Source: Flavobacteriales bacterium UBA6049
GTDB taxonomy: Bacteria > Bacteroidota > Bacteroidia > Flavobacteriales_G > Salibacteraceae
DNA length: 54,410 bases
NCBI GenBank assembly: GCA_002429085.1
Contig: DIYR01000199.1
Location: forward strand, 1-54,410
Direction: 5' to 3'
Position numbers and translations under genes: made by a program. Position 1 is the stretch's first letter. Each line of letters opens with the position of its first letter. This document shows positions 15,922 to 24,544 of this stretch, in pieces. The notes below the pieces were generated by a model. The model was not told the DNA's origin and did no database searches. It was given only the letters and a program-made list of their open reading frames with translations.

Positions 15922-16997
15922 TAGATAGTCTTAGAAATGCCTACCAAGGCAAAAAAGTATTTTTAACCGGGCATACTGGTTTCAAAGGAGCATGGATGCT
16001 CCTTTTTTTACGAGAATTAGGAGCTGAAGTTACCGGGTACTCACTTGCTCCAAAACATGGGAATGATCTCTTTCACCTAATAGATGGCTCAACGTATTGC
16101 AACCATATTGAAGGTGACATTCGAAATCGTAAAAGGCTTGCTGATGCCATTGAAGCCGCAGATCCGGATTTCGTATTCCACTTGGCTGCACAAGCATTAG
16201 TGCTAGATTCGTATGATATTCCTGTTGAGACTTATGATACGAACGTGATGGGCACCATCCACACAGTAGATGCTATGCGTTCACTAAATGGAAAACCTCG
16301 TTTTGGAATCATCATTACAACCGATAAAGTTTACGAGAATCAAGAGCGTATAGAGCCTTATGCTGAAAATGAAAGGCTAGGAGGATTTGATCCTTATTCT
16401 AACTCTAAAGCTTGTGCCGAGCTGGCTACACAATCATATCGAGACTCATTTTTCAATCCGGCAAAGTTTGATAGTCATCAAACAAGCATTGCAACAGCAA
16501 GATCTGGAAACGTAATTGGAGGCGGAGATTGGAGTGCTAACCGAATTATTCCAGATTTAGTAAGAGCCTTACAAAACGGAGAAGAACTAGTAATGCGTAA
16601 TCCAAGCGCTATTAGGCCCTGGCAACATGTACTTGATCCAATTTATGCCTATCTTCTACTAGGTACTCGAATGCAAGAAAATCCAATAAGATTTGCAGAC
16701 GCATTCAACTTCGGGCCTAGGCCGTCTGATGAATTAACAGTTCAACAACTCGTTGAGATTGCAATTGATCGTTGGGGAAGTGGAACATACAATACACCAG
16801 AGTTAGCAAATCAGCCTCATGAAGCAAAGCTCTTAAAATTGGCGATAGAAAAGGCTAAAGAACAGCTCGGGTGGGAGCCTCAATTCACCGCTGCTGAAGC
16901 AATTGCCGAAACAATTGATTGGTATGCAACTTACAAAGGAAATCCATACCAAACTACTTTAAATCAAATTCAGAACTATCTAACACGTCTAGGATGA
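15903..16997 (+). CDS. rfbG: CDP-glucose 4,6-dehydratase
   Basis: The 364-residue extended SDR enzyme oxidises and dehydrates CDP-glucose to CDP-4-keto-6-deoxyglucose using bound NAD. Visible motifs: the Rossmann glycine motif VFLTGHTGFKGAWM, the HLAAQALV loop, TTDKVYEN with the conserved TDK, the catalytic YxxxK in DPYSNSKACAEL, and RPWQHVLDPI of the substrate site. The ATG at 15903 overlaps rfbF by 19 bp; another in-frame ATG at 15885 would add six residues. The 3' end overlaps the next start as ATGA (16994-16997), strong evidence for translational coupling. Confidence 0.95.
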   Translation: MEKLGIVDSLRNAYQGKKVFLTGHTGFKGAWMLLFLRELGAEVTGYSLAPKHGNDLFHLIDGSTYCNHIEGDIRNRKRLADAIEAADPDFVFHLAAQALVLDSYDIPVETYDTNVMGTIHTVDAMRSLNGKPRFGIIITTDKVYENQERIEPYAENERLGGFDPYSNSKACAELATQSYRDSFFNPAKFDSHQTSIATARSGNVIGGGDWSANRIIPDLVRALQNGEELVMRNPSAIRPWQHVLDPIYAYLLLGTRMQENPIRFADAFNFGPRPSDELTVQQLVEIAIDRWGSGTYNTPELANQPHEAKLLKLAIEKAKEQLGWEPQFTAAEAIAETIDWYATYKGNPYQTTLNQIQNYLTRLG

Positions 16998-17530
16998 AAT
17001 TAAAAGAGACTTCGCTTAAAGGCTGTTTCGAAATAGAATTTTTTCACGCTGTTGATCAGCGAGGTTCCTTTACAAAATGCTTTCACGGTCCATCTTTAAA
17101 AGAAGCTGGACTAATAGATGAGTTTGATGAAAGCTTTTATTCTGTCAATAATGCTGGCGTAATAAGAGGAATGCATTTCCAATTACCTCCATCAGATCAT
17201 GCGAAGATAGTTTACTGCAACGTTGGAAAGTTAATAGATGTAATTGTTGATTTACGAAAAGAATCAACCACTTATGGACAAAGTATTGCCATTGAATTAA
17301 CTGGTGATAAAGCAACTGGTGTTTATATACCTAAAGGAATGGCACATGGATTTGAAACCTTAGAGAACAATACCATGATGACCTACCTAACCTCCACTGC
17401 TTATGATCCACTAGCTGACTCTGGAATTTTATATTCAAGTATCGATCACAAATGGCAAACAGAAAGACCAACTCTTTCTCCGAGAGATGAAAGTTTTGTT
17501 TCACTTGAATCGTTTGAATCTCCATTTTAA
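16994..17530 (+). CDS. RmlC-like nucleotide-sugar epimerase, probably acting on a CDP sugar
   Basis: The 178-residue cupin of the dTDP-4-dehydrorhamnose 3,5-epimerase family contains the motif block GVIRGMHFQLPPSDHAK with the catalytic His, PKGMAHGFETLENN, and the tyrosine region STAYDPLADSGILYSS. It is clearly diverged from the rfbC at 9813. Its place directly after the CDP-glucose dehydratase, in ATGA overlap, suggests that it epimerises a CDP-4-keto sugar at C5, C3 or both, as in CDP-ascarylose or 6-deoxy-altro/talo-type pathways, not dTDP-rhamnose. The ATG at 16994 is chosen for coupling and standard domain start. Substrate and stereochemistry are inferred from context only. Confidence 0.85.
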   Translation: MKLKETSLKGCFEIEFFHAVDQRGSFTKCFHGPSLKEAGLIDEFDESFYSVNNAGVIRGMHFQLPPSDHAKIVYCNVGKLIDVIVDLRKESTTYGQSIAIELTGDKATGVYIPKGMAHGFETLENNTMMTYLTSTAYDPLADSGILYSSIDHKWQTERPTLSPRDESFVSLESFESPF

Positions 17531-17549
17531 CAAAAAAATATTGAGTCAA

Positions 17550-18446
17550 ATGAAAGTACTGATATTAGGTGCATCCGGACTAGTTGGGGGGAATTGCCTC
17601 CGCTATTTCTCTATAAAAGAAGACATTACTCCGATTGGCACATACTTTAGCTACCAAGCCAAAGACACGATTAAGTTTAACACCTTAGACCTAACAGATC
17701 CTACTAATTTTGATATCAATGCATTCGATCCTGATATTATCTTACACTGTGGTGCTTTAACGTGGGTTGATTATTGCGAAGAAAACCCAGAAGAAAGCTA
17801 CACAAAAACAGTTCAAAGCACATTAAACGCAATCCACTTAGCAAAAAAATTCAGTGCCAAACTGGTTTATATTTCAACCGATTACATTTTTGATGGAGAA
17901 ACAGGCCCGTATACTGAAGAGCATCCTCACAATCCTAAAAGTGTTTACGGACAACACAAATGGGAGGCCGAAGAAGCTGTTCGAAAAGCACTTCCTGATA
18001 ATCACTTGATATTACGCATTACCAATGTGTATGGAGATGAAGAACGTAATAAAAACTTCATTGCCAGAATGCTTGATAATGTGGCTAAAAATGAGCCTAT
18101 TGCATTTTCTTTACCAGCAGATCAATATGCTACACCTGTGAATGCAGCTGACATAGCTCGTGCATTGTACCTATTGCTTCGTGATAAAAAAGTAGGTGTT
18201 TACAATATTGCTTCCACCGATTGGGTTAATCGTATGCAGTTAGCAAATATGGTTTTAAAACGATTCCCAAATCATCAAATCAATATTACTCCTATTACCA
18301 CGGCAGAACTCAATCAGGCCGCTTCTAGACCACTGTTAGGTGGTTTGATTACGAAGAAATTTATGGATGAATATCCTAACTTCCACTTCACAAACGTAGA
18401 TGACTACCTAAGAAAGAAAATTGAAGAAATAACACTTCCTAATTAA
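17550..18446 (+). CDS. RmlD-like nucleotide-sugar 4-ketoreductase (SDR)
   Basis: The 298-residue protein is an extended short-chain dehydrogenase of the RmlD group. It shows the NAD(P)-binding motif LILGASGLVGGNCLR, the LTWVDYCEENPEESY segment typical of RmlD (where NAVDxAExxxxxA is the usual form), the YISTDYIFDG motif, and the catalytic YGQHKWEAE (YxxxK). It would reduce a 4-keto sugar nucleotide as the last pathway step. The ATG at 17550 begins exactly at the Rossmann strand; upstream in-frame sequence belongs to the end of the epimerase gene. It sits 19 bp after the epimerase and 11 bp before the DegT-fold gene. Confidence 0.88.
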   Translation: MKVLILGASGLVGGNCLRYFSIKEDITPIGTYFSYQAKDTIKFNTLDLTDPTNFDINAFDPDIILHCGALTWVDYCEENPEESYTKTVQSTLNAIHLAKKFSAKLVYISTDYIFDGETGPYTEEHPHNPKSVYGQHKWEAEEAVRKALPDNHLILRITNVYGDEERNKNFIARMLDNVAKNEPIAFSLPADQYATPVNAADIARALYLLLRDKKVGVYNIASTDWVNRMQLANMVLKRFPNHQINITPITTAELNQAASRPLLGGLITKKFMDEYPNFHFTNVDDYLRKKIEEITLPN

Positions 18447-18457
18447 AGACATATCCT

Positions 18458-19666
18458 ATGAATAAGGACTTATTTGTTTCGTATGCCAAAACCGTTTATG
18501 GACAAGAAGAAATAGATGCGGTTGTAAAATGTTTGAATGAATCTACCCAAATGGGTAATTATTCACGCAGGTTTGAAAAAGAAATAGCTACACTATTTGA
18601 TAAGAAGTATGGTTTATACGTCAATTCAGGGTCATCAGCTCTTTATGTTGGTGTTGAAGCGTTTTCATTCCCTGCTGGTTCTGAAGTAATTACTCCATCA
18701 CTAACTTTCTCGACTACAGTTGGTTGTTTAGTGAAAAACGAATTGATCCCTGTTTTTGTAGATGTTGAGCCTTACACCTACTGTATTGATGTTCAGAAAA
18801 TAGAACAAGCAATCACACCTAAAACAGCAGCAATTATTGCTCCTAATTTAATGGGTAATATCTGTAACTGGGATGATATAAGAGTACTTGCCGATAAACA
18901 TAACTTAATTGTAATTGAAGATTCTGCGGATACGTTAGGAGCTACGTTGAATGGCAAATCTTCAGGTCATTATTCTGACATGTCAATTACCAGTTTCTAT
19001 GGATCTCATATCATAAACTGTGCTGGTAATGGTGGAGCATTACTCCTTAATAGTGAAAAAGCAATGGAAAAAGCTAAACTTTTGCGCTCTTGGGGTAGAA
19101 GTTCTTCATTGTTTGATGAGAAAAGTGAAGCTATCGAAAACCGTTTCAATGTAGATTTAGATGGAATAGACTATGATGCAAAGTTTGTATTTGAATCCAT
19201 TGGTTACAACTTAGAAGGAAATGAAGTTGGGGCTTCATTTGGTTTAACTCAATTAAAAAAGCTTGATCACAACATCGAGGTTAGGCAAAAGAACTTCAAG
19301 CGACAAACAGAGTTCTTCTCTAAACATGAAGAGTTCTTTATTAACCCAATAGAGAATCCGAACGCCAATACAGCTTGGCTTGCCTTCCCAATTCTGTTGA
19401 AAGATGATACTCCTTTCAGCAGAAGAGATTTCCAAATATTCTTGGAAAAGCGAAACATTCAAACTCGTGTTGTATTCACAGGAAACATAAATCGTCAACC
19501 AGGATTTAAAAATATTCCGAAAGTTGTTGACCCAAACGGATATGAAAATGCAGATCGAGTAATGCGAAATGGTGTATTACTGCCGTTACATCATGGAATG
19601 ACAGATGAAATGTTCGAGAAATTGCATGTCAGTATCGAAGAATTTCTGTCTGAAAACACAAAATAA
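18458..19666 (+). CDS. DegT-fold PLP enzyme with His in place of Lys: putative CDP-4-keto-6-deoxyglucose 3-dehydratase
   Basis: The 402-residue protein belongs to the DegT/DnrJ/EryC1 family. The PLP-phosphate site (NSGSSALYVGVEA, residues 56-68) and the PLP-pyridine aspartate D155 in IVIEDSADTLGA are present, but the position of the Schiff-base lysine reads SFYGSHIINCAGNGG, with H184. Histidine here is diagnostic of sugar 3-dehydratases (RfbH/E1 and ColD). RfbH/E1 also needs a [2Fe-2S] cluster with cysteines after this motif; this protein has no cysteine beyond C188. The region reads WGRSSSLFDEKSEAIENRF instead. No ferredoxin-reductase partner (RfbI/E3) follows. So ColD-like, glutamate-coupled C3 deoxygenation on a CDP sugar is a reasonable inference, giving a 3,6-dideoxyhexose. 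Last gene of the operon. Confidence 0.85.
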   Translation: MNKDLFVSYAKTVYGQEEIDAVVKCLNESTQMGNYSRRFEKEIATLFDKKYGLYVNSGSSALYVGVEAFSFPAGSEVITPSLTFSTTVGCLVKNELIPVFVDVEPYTYCIDVQKIEQAITPKTAAIIAPNLMGNICNWDDIRVLADKHNLIVIEDSADTLGATLNGKSSGHYSDMSITSFYGSHIINCAGNGGALLLNSEKAMEKAKLLRSWGRSSSLFDEKSEAIENRFNVDLDGIDYDAKFVFESIGYNLEGNEVGASFGLTQLKKLDHNIEVRQKNFKRQTEFFSKHEEFFINPIENPNANTAWLAFPILLKDDTPFSRRDFQIFLEKRNIQTRVVFTGNINRQPGFKNIPKVVDPNGYENADRVMRNGVLLPLHHGMTDEMFEKLHVSIEEFLSENTK

Positions 19667-19672
19667 TACTGT

Positions 19673-19710
19673 AAATGTGGCATCTTCTCAAAAGAAAGGA
19701 TGCCACATTT
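19673..19710 (+). terminator. terminator of the CDP-sugar operon
   Basis: Perfect 12-bp arms AAATGTGGCATC (19673-19684) and GATGCCACATTT (19699-19710) with a 14-base loop and a T-containing tail. It closes the five-gene transcript. Confidence 0.8.
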
Positions 19711-19873
19711 AATTCCTTCTTTACCACCATATATTCTTTACTAAGATCGTTACTCGATCAGTTACAACATAAAGTTCTTTCACAAAACAATTCCATCGTT
19801 CAATAACATTCCGATATTTGCGCTCCCTAAAAGCCTCTTACTTAATGCAAAAACTTATCATTCCTAATTACGC

Positions 19874-22300
19874 ATGAAATTCATACGAATCATTCAACCA
19901 TTTATGATTGGATTAGCGGCTGTTGCTGTTTCCAGTTGTAACCAAAAGCCCTCAGAGGCTACAAAAGAGAAGATAGACTCTTCTCGCAACTTCAAAGGAG
20001 AAATTGCTTTAGACGTTAGAGATTCTAAATCTGATTGGTCGGCATTTACTCCAAAGTCGGCTCCTAAAGGAGCTCCAAACATCTTGTTCATCTTGTATGA
20101 TGATACTGGTTTAGGCGCTTGGTCTCCGTATGGTGGAGGTATCAACATGCCTACTATGGATCGACTTGCTGAAAACGGTATTACATACACACAATGGCAT
20201 ACTACAGCACTATGTTCACCTACACGTTCAACCATTCAAACTGGTCGTAACCATCACTTAAATGGAATGGCTGCCATTACCGAAACAGCTGATGGTTTTC
20301 CTGGGTCAAATGGTAGAATGGGACCTGAAGTAACTCCATTATCTAGAATCCTTCAAGACAATGGTTACAGTACATTCTGGATTGGTAAAAACCATAATGT
20401 TCCAGAACAAGATGTAGCATCTGGTGGTAGCAAAGCGCAGTGGCCATTGCAAATGGGTTGGGATCGCTTTTACGGTTTCATTGGTGGTGAAACTAACCAG
20501 TGGTATCCAGATCTAATTGAAGATAACCACTTTGTAGAGCGTGAATTCGAAGAAGGATACCACCTTTCTAAAGATTTAGCAGATCACGCCCTACAAATGA
20601 TCCGCGATCAACAAGCAACAAACCCATCAAAACCTTGGTACATGTGGTATAACCCAGGAGCAAACCATGCTCCTCACCACGCTCCTAAAGAGTACATCGC
20701 TAAGTACAAAGGAAAATTTGACGGTGGTTATGATGCATACCGTGAGTGGGTTGTAGAGCGCATGATTGAAAAAGGAATTTTACCTGAAGGAACGGTAAAT
20801 ACTCCAATGAATCCAATGCGTGAAGACATGGCTGAAGCTATCGATATGGTTCGCCCATGGGATTCATTAAATGATGACGAGAAGAAATTATTTGCTAAGA
20901 TGGCTGAAGTATATGCTGGATTCTCAGAATACACAGATGCACAAGTTGGTAGAGTAATCGATTACTTAGAAGAAAGCGGTCAATTAGAGAACACCATCGT
21001 ATTCTATGCTGCTGATAACGGTGCTTCAGGTGAAGGTAGTCCTAACGGCTCTGTTAACGAGAACAAGTTCTTCAATAACTTCCCAGATGAGCTAGAAGAA
21101 AACATGAAATATCTTGATGTATTGGGTGGCCCCGAGACATACGAGCACTACCCAACAGGATGGGCTTCTGCATTCTCAGCACCATTCAAAATGTTCAAGC
21201 GTTATTCTCAATATGCTGGTGGTACTAACGATCCACTAGTAGTTTCTTGGCCTAAAGGAATCAAAGCCAGAGGTGAAATCCGTCACCAATATCACCACTC
21301 AGTAGATATTGTTCCTACTATTTTGGAAGTTATTGGGTTAGAGATGCCAGAAGTTTACGAAGGCGTTCCACAAGTACCTCTATCAGGAGTTTCTATGGCT
21401 TATACATTTGATGCGAAGCCAAATGATCCTACTCAAAAAGATGTTCAGTACTACGCTATGCTTGGTTCAAGAGGTATCTGGAAAGATGGATGGAAAGCTG
21501 CTGCTATTCACGCTCCTCTTTCTGGAAAAGGTAACTTCGACAAAGACGATTGGGAATTGTACCACGTAGATGTTGACAGATCTGAATCTAACAACTTGGC
21601 AGAAGAAAACCCTGAAAAACTACAAGAGTTAATCGATGCTTGGTTTATTGAAGCCGAAAAGAATAATGTATTACCATTAGATGATAGAAGCGCTGCTGAG
21701 ATTTTAACAATTGAAAGACCATCTCAAGAACCTGCTAGAGATAGATATATTTACTATCCGTTTGCAGCTCCAGTACCAGAAGGAAATGCTGTAAATGTTA
21801 GAGGTCGTTCATTTAAGATTTTAGCAAATGTAGAGGTTACCTCAAATACATCAGGAATCTTGTTCGCTCATGGTTCTCGCTTTGGTGGTCATACTTTATT
21901 CATCAAGAATAATAAGCTTTACTACGTATATAACTTCTTAGGTATCAAGCCAGAGCAAGTATTTGAATCTAACATCAAACTGACTCCTGGTAAGCACACC
22001 TTAGGAATGGAATTCATCCGAGAAAAAGCTGGTGATAAAGGAGAATCTATTGGTATAACTAAGTTGTATATCAATGAACAAGTAGTTGCAGAAGGTCCTA
22101 TGAGAACTCAGCCTGCTAAATTCACTTTATCTGGTGACGGCTTATGTGTTGGATACGATAGTGGTGATGCTGTAAGTGAACTATATCCTTCGCCAAGTAA
22201 ATTTAATGGAGGTACATTAGATTTTGTTGGAATCACTGTTGAAGGAACACCATATATTGATTTAGAAACTGAAGCTCGCAGAGTAATGATGGTTCAATAA
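19874..22300 (+). CDS. arylsulfatase-family lipoprotein
   Basis: The 808-residue alkaline-phosphatase-superfamily sulfatase starts with a lipoprotein signal (VAVSSC, cysteine 22). The active-site formylglycine motif CSPTRST begins at C114, the same CSPTR form as Pseudomonas AtsA; metal ligands are D76/D77 in FILYDDTGLG and the ADNGASGEG region, and NPGANHAPHHAP supplies catalytic histidines. After the catalytic domain (about 65-600) a beta-sandwich-like C-terminal region (about 640-805) follows. It would remove sulfate from sulfated compounds outside the inner membrane. No formylglycine-generating enzyme or anaerobic sulfatase maturase is in the window. The gene is monocistronic, between two terminators. 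Natural substrate is unknown. Confidence 0.9.
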   Translation: MKFIRIIQPFMIGLAAVAVSSCNQKPSEATKEKIDSSRNFKGEIALDVRDSKSDWSAFTPKSAPKGAPNILFILYDDTGLGAWSPYGGGINMPTMDRLAENGITYTQWHTTALCSPTRSTIQTGRNHHLNGMAAITETADGFPGSNGRMGPEVTPLSRILQDNGYSTFWIGKNHNVPEQDVASGGSKAQWPLQMGWDRFYGFIGGETNQWYPDLIEDNHFVEREFEEGYHLSKDLADHALQMIRDQQATNPSKPWYMWYNPGANHAPHHAPKEYIAKYKGKFDGGYDAYREWVVERMIEKGILPEGTVNTPMNPMREDMAEAIDMVRPWDSLNDDEKKLFAKMAEVYAGFSEYTDAQVGRVIDYLEESGQLENTIVFYAADNGASGEGSPNGSVNENKFFNNFPDELEENMKYLDVLGGPETYEHYPTGWASAFSAPFKMFKRYSQYAGGTNDPLVVSWPKGIKARGEIRHQYHHSVDIVPTILEVIGLEMPEVYEGVPQVPLSGVSMAYTFDAKPNDPTQKDVQYYAMLGSRGIWKDGWKAAAIHAPLSGKGNFDKDDWELYHVDVDRSESNNLAEENPEKLQELIDAWFIEAEKNNVLPLDDRSAAEILTIERPSQEPARDRYIYYPFAAPVPEGNAVNVRGRSFKILANVEVTSNTSGILFAHGSRFGGHTLFIKNNKLYYVYNFLGIKPEQVFESNIKLTPGKHTLGMEFIREKAGDKGESIGITKLYINEQVVAEGPMRTQPAKFTLSGDGLCVGYDSGDAVSELYPSPSKFNGGTLDFVGITVEGTPYIDLETEARRVMMVQ

Positions 22301-22323
22301 TCAATCATTTTTCAATAAATCGA

Positions 22324-22357
22324 AAGGCTCACAGATTTGATCTGTGAGCCTTTTTTT
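22324..22357 (+). terminator. intrinsic terminator of the arylsulfatase gene
   Basis: AAGGCTCACAGAT and ATCTGTGAGCC pair perfectly around a TTG loop, followed by T7. It lies about 25 bp after the stop codon. Confidence 0.92.
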
Positions 22358-22520
22358 ATTTAGCCTTAACTGATCTAAGATCTACAACAGTTTTCCAATT
22401 ATGGGAACAAAAATAATCAGCAAAAACAAGTTAAACTACTGATTTACAGAAAACAAAAACAAACTACTATTGATGGCTTAATAGTTGGTATTAATGCCAC
22501 TTCGAAACATCAAACCCGTT

Positions 22521-24482
22521 ATGAAAAACTGGATTATCTTCTTATTGGTAGCAACAACAGTTGCTTTTGTTTCTTGTGAAAAAGAAACTGACGAACAGCC
22601 ACAGTCTTCAAATAATCGTGTATTAAACACAGATTTGAATAACCGTGTTACTTATCACAACGACCCTATTGCGTTAAGTGGTAAAAGAAATAACACAACA
22701 CAATTTAATTACGTTGCAGAAGTAACTTCACCAGTAGTTAAAGGTGCTACACTAAGTGCTACAGGTATCGCTTTTCAAGGTAATCGAGCTTATGTCTCGT
22801 ACCACTGGAACGGTAACGATGGTGACTATGCAGGCGCATTAGAGGTTATTGATATTTCTAATCCTAGTCAACCTCAATTAGTAAGTTCATTATTCTTTAC
22901 AGATGCAGATTTAAATGAAGTATATGTAGAGGGTAATAAAGCATACATCGCTGGTGGTCGTGATATATACGCAAGTGGATACGATCAAAGTTTAACGAAC
23001 GGAGGTATTGTTGAAGTAATTGACTTACAAGGTGGTATGTTAACTACTTCTACTACTCAAAATTACCTTCCAAGTTATTCTGGTAACTCTGTTTTCAAAA
23101 AAGGAAATAAATTGTTGGTAACGTCAGGTAATACTGGCGGTGGTGCATTTGAAGTATCTTTGCACCCTCAGAGTTATTTGCAATTACAAGATTCTGATTT
23201 CTACAACAATTCTAAGTTTGGTGTAGAAGATCAAGGAAAGTTTGTTTTCCTAGAAGGTGGGCCAAATGCTCAACTACACATTCACTCTAACAACAATTTT
23301 GATCCTGCTGGAAAAATTACAATTCCACTAAGTGCTTCAACTTCTCCATTAAACGGAAAAGGAGTATTGTATGTAGACGGAAATCAAGTATATGTTTCTG
23401 GTGGTGCTTTCGGGTTGTTTGAATTTGATCTGACAAATCCAGCAGGAACTCCAGTAAGAAACTTTACTTCTGGTGGAAACGGCTTCGTAAATGGTGTTGG
23501 TGCGGATAACGAATTTGTATACGCTGCAAATGGACATGACGGCTTATTTATTTTAGACAGAGCCGATTTTAACCAACGTGCAGTATTTACTTTTAACGGT
23601 TCTGCAAACTATGTTGCTTCAAACGGACAAAACGTTTTCATTGCTAATGGTGTTGGTGGTTTAAAAATATTAGCGAAAGTTAAAGAAGAACCTGTTGATC
23701 CTTTCTGTACAAATGATGATGCATACGAAACTGGAAATTGGAACAACAACAAGGTTCGATTAACAGCCATGGGTAAATACTACGATCCTCAGATCAGTGG
23801 TCCGAATAAATATGGTGTTCGTTGGAGACTAAGAAACGAATCTCAAGATATTAGAACCGTTTCATTACGCTTCTATGGTCATCCAGTATTTAAAACTGTT
23901 ACATTGCAACCAGGTGATGTTCTACACTTTACTTCTCACTTTGTAAGTAGCCCTAACTCTTTCTGTGGAACATTAAAAGCTTACGATTCTTTCGGAACTG
24001 GAAGATGGCATGTAAAAGCTCATGGTGGTTCTGTTAAGAACTTAGATGACTGCCGCGGTGGATCAACCGGTGGAGGTAATATAGATGCATGTGCTACAGG
24101 TGATGCTTGGAACATCAATACAGCTGTTTCAGCTAAGGTAAATTCGAATGAAACGGTTGTTAAGAAAGGTAGCATCATGTTCTTGAACGACTTGAATGTA
24201 GAGGGCGACTTATACTACTGTGGTTCAATGAGAGTTGTAACTAACTTACTTGTTCAAAACGGTGGTAATTTTGATATGTACGGTTCGTTAACGGTTGATA
24301 GAGATGTGAACCTTGGCCCTAACTCTAAATTGATTGTTGAAGGTGCATTAACAATAGTTGGAAACTTCAACTTTGCTGGAACAATCGAGTTTAAAGGAGC
24401 TGGATCTAGTTTACAAGTGTTTGGAAACGTAAACAACAATGGTGGTACAGCCATCGGAAACTGGACAGGAACTCAGTTATAA
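22521..24482 (+). CDS. LVIVD-repeat beta-propeller lipoprotein with C-terminal beta-solenoid-like repeats
   Basis: The 653-residue product has a lipoprotein signal (MKNWIIFLLVATTVAFVSC). Residues about 60-390 hold LVIVD-type repeats (ALEVIDISNPSQPQLVSS, then VYVEGNKAYIAGG, VYVSGGAFGLFEFDL, VYAANGHDGLFILD), predicted to form a beta-propeller. A Cys-containing middle domain (about 400-510; CTNDDAY to LDDC) follows, then a Gly/Thr linker (GGSTGGGNIDAC), and a C-terminal series of short strands (GSIMFLNDLNVEGDLYYCGSMRVVTN, NFDMYGSLTVDRDVNLG, LIVEGALTIVGNFNF) resembling a bactofilin-like beta-solenoid. It is probably an envelope or surface lipoprotein; function unknown. The ATG at 22521 is chosen for the signal peptide. 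Confidence 0.75.
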   Translation: MKNWIIFLLVATTVAFVSCEKETDEQPQSSNNRVLNTDLNNRVTYHNDPIALSGKRNNTTQFNYVAEVTSPVVKGATLSATGIAFQGNRAYVSYHWNGNDGDYAGALEVIDISNPSQPQLVSSLFFTDADLNEVYVEGNKAYIAGGRDIYASGYDQSLTNGGIVEVIDLQGGMLTTSTTQNYLPSYSGNSVFKKGNKLLVTSGNTGGGAFEVSLHPQSYLQLQDSDFYNNSKFGVEDQGKFVFLEGGPNAQLHIHSNNNFDPAGKITIPLSASTSPLNGKGVLYVDGNQVYVSGGAFGLFEFDLTNPAGTPVRNFTSGGNGFVNGVGADNEFVYAANGHDGLFILDRADFNQRAVFTFNGSANYVASNGQNVFIANGVGGLKILAKVKEEPVDPFCTNDDAYETGNWNNNKVRLTAMGKYYDPQISGPNKYGVRWRLRNESQDIRTVSLRFYGHPVFKTVTLQPGDVLHFTSHFVSSPNSFCGTLKAYDSFGTGRWHVKAHGGSVKNLDDCRGGSTGGGNIDACATGDAWNINTAVSAKVNSNETVVKKGSIMFLNDLNVEGDLYYCGSMRVVTNLLVQNGGNFDMYGSLTVDRDVNLGPNSKLIVEGALTIVGNFNFAGTIEFKGAGSSLQVFGNVNNNGGTAIGNWTGTQL

Positions 24483-24503
24483 TTCCTTTCTACAATAACA
24501 TTG

Positions 24504-24532
24504 AAAAGGCAGCTCAAAAGGCTGCCTTTTTT
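24504..24532. terminator. bidirectional terminator between convergent genes
   Basis: AAAAGGCAGC and GCTGCCTTTT pair around a 7-base loop, with T6 on the plus strand and T4 on the minus strand. It serves the LVIVD gene and the minus-strand gene at 24545. Confidence 0.88.
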
Positions 24533-24544
24533 GTTTTTCTATGA

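Noticed and set aside
15145..19666. O-antigen or capsule biosynthesis cluster
   Set aside because: No glycosyltransferase, flippase or polymerase gene lies within or around the operon; only precursor synthesis can be supported.
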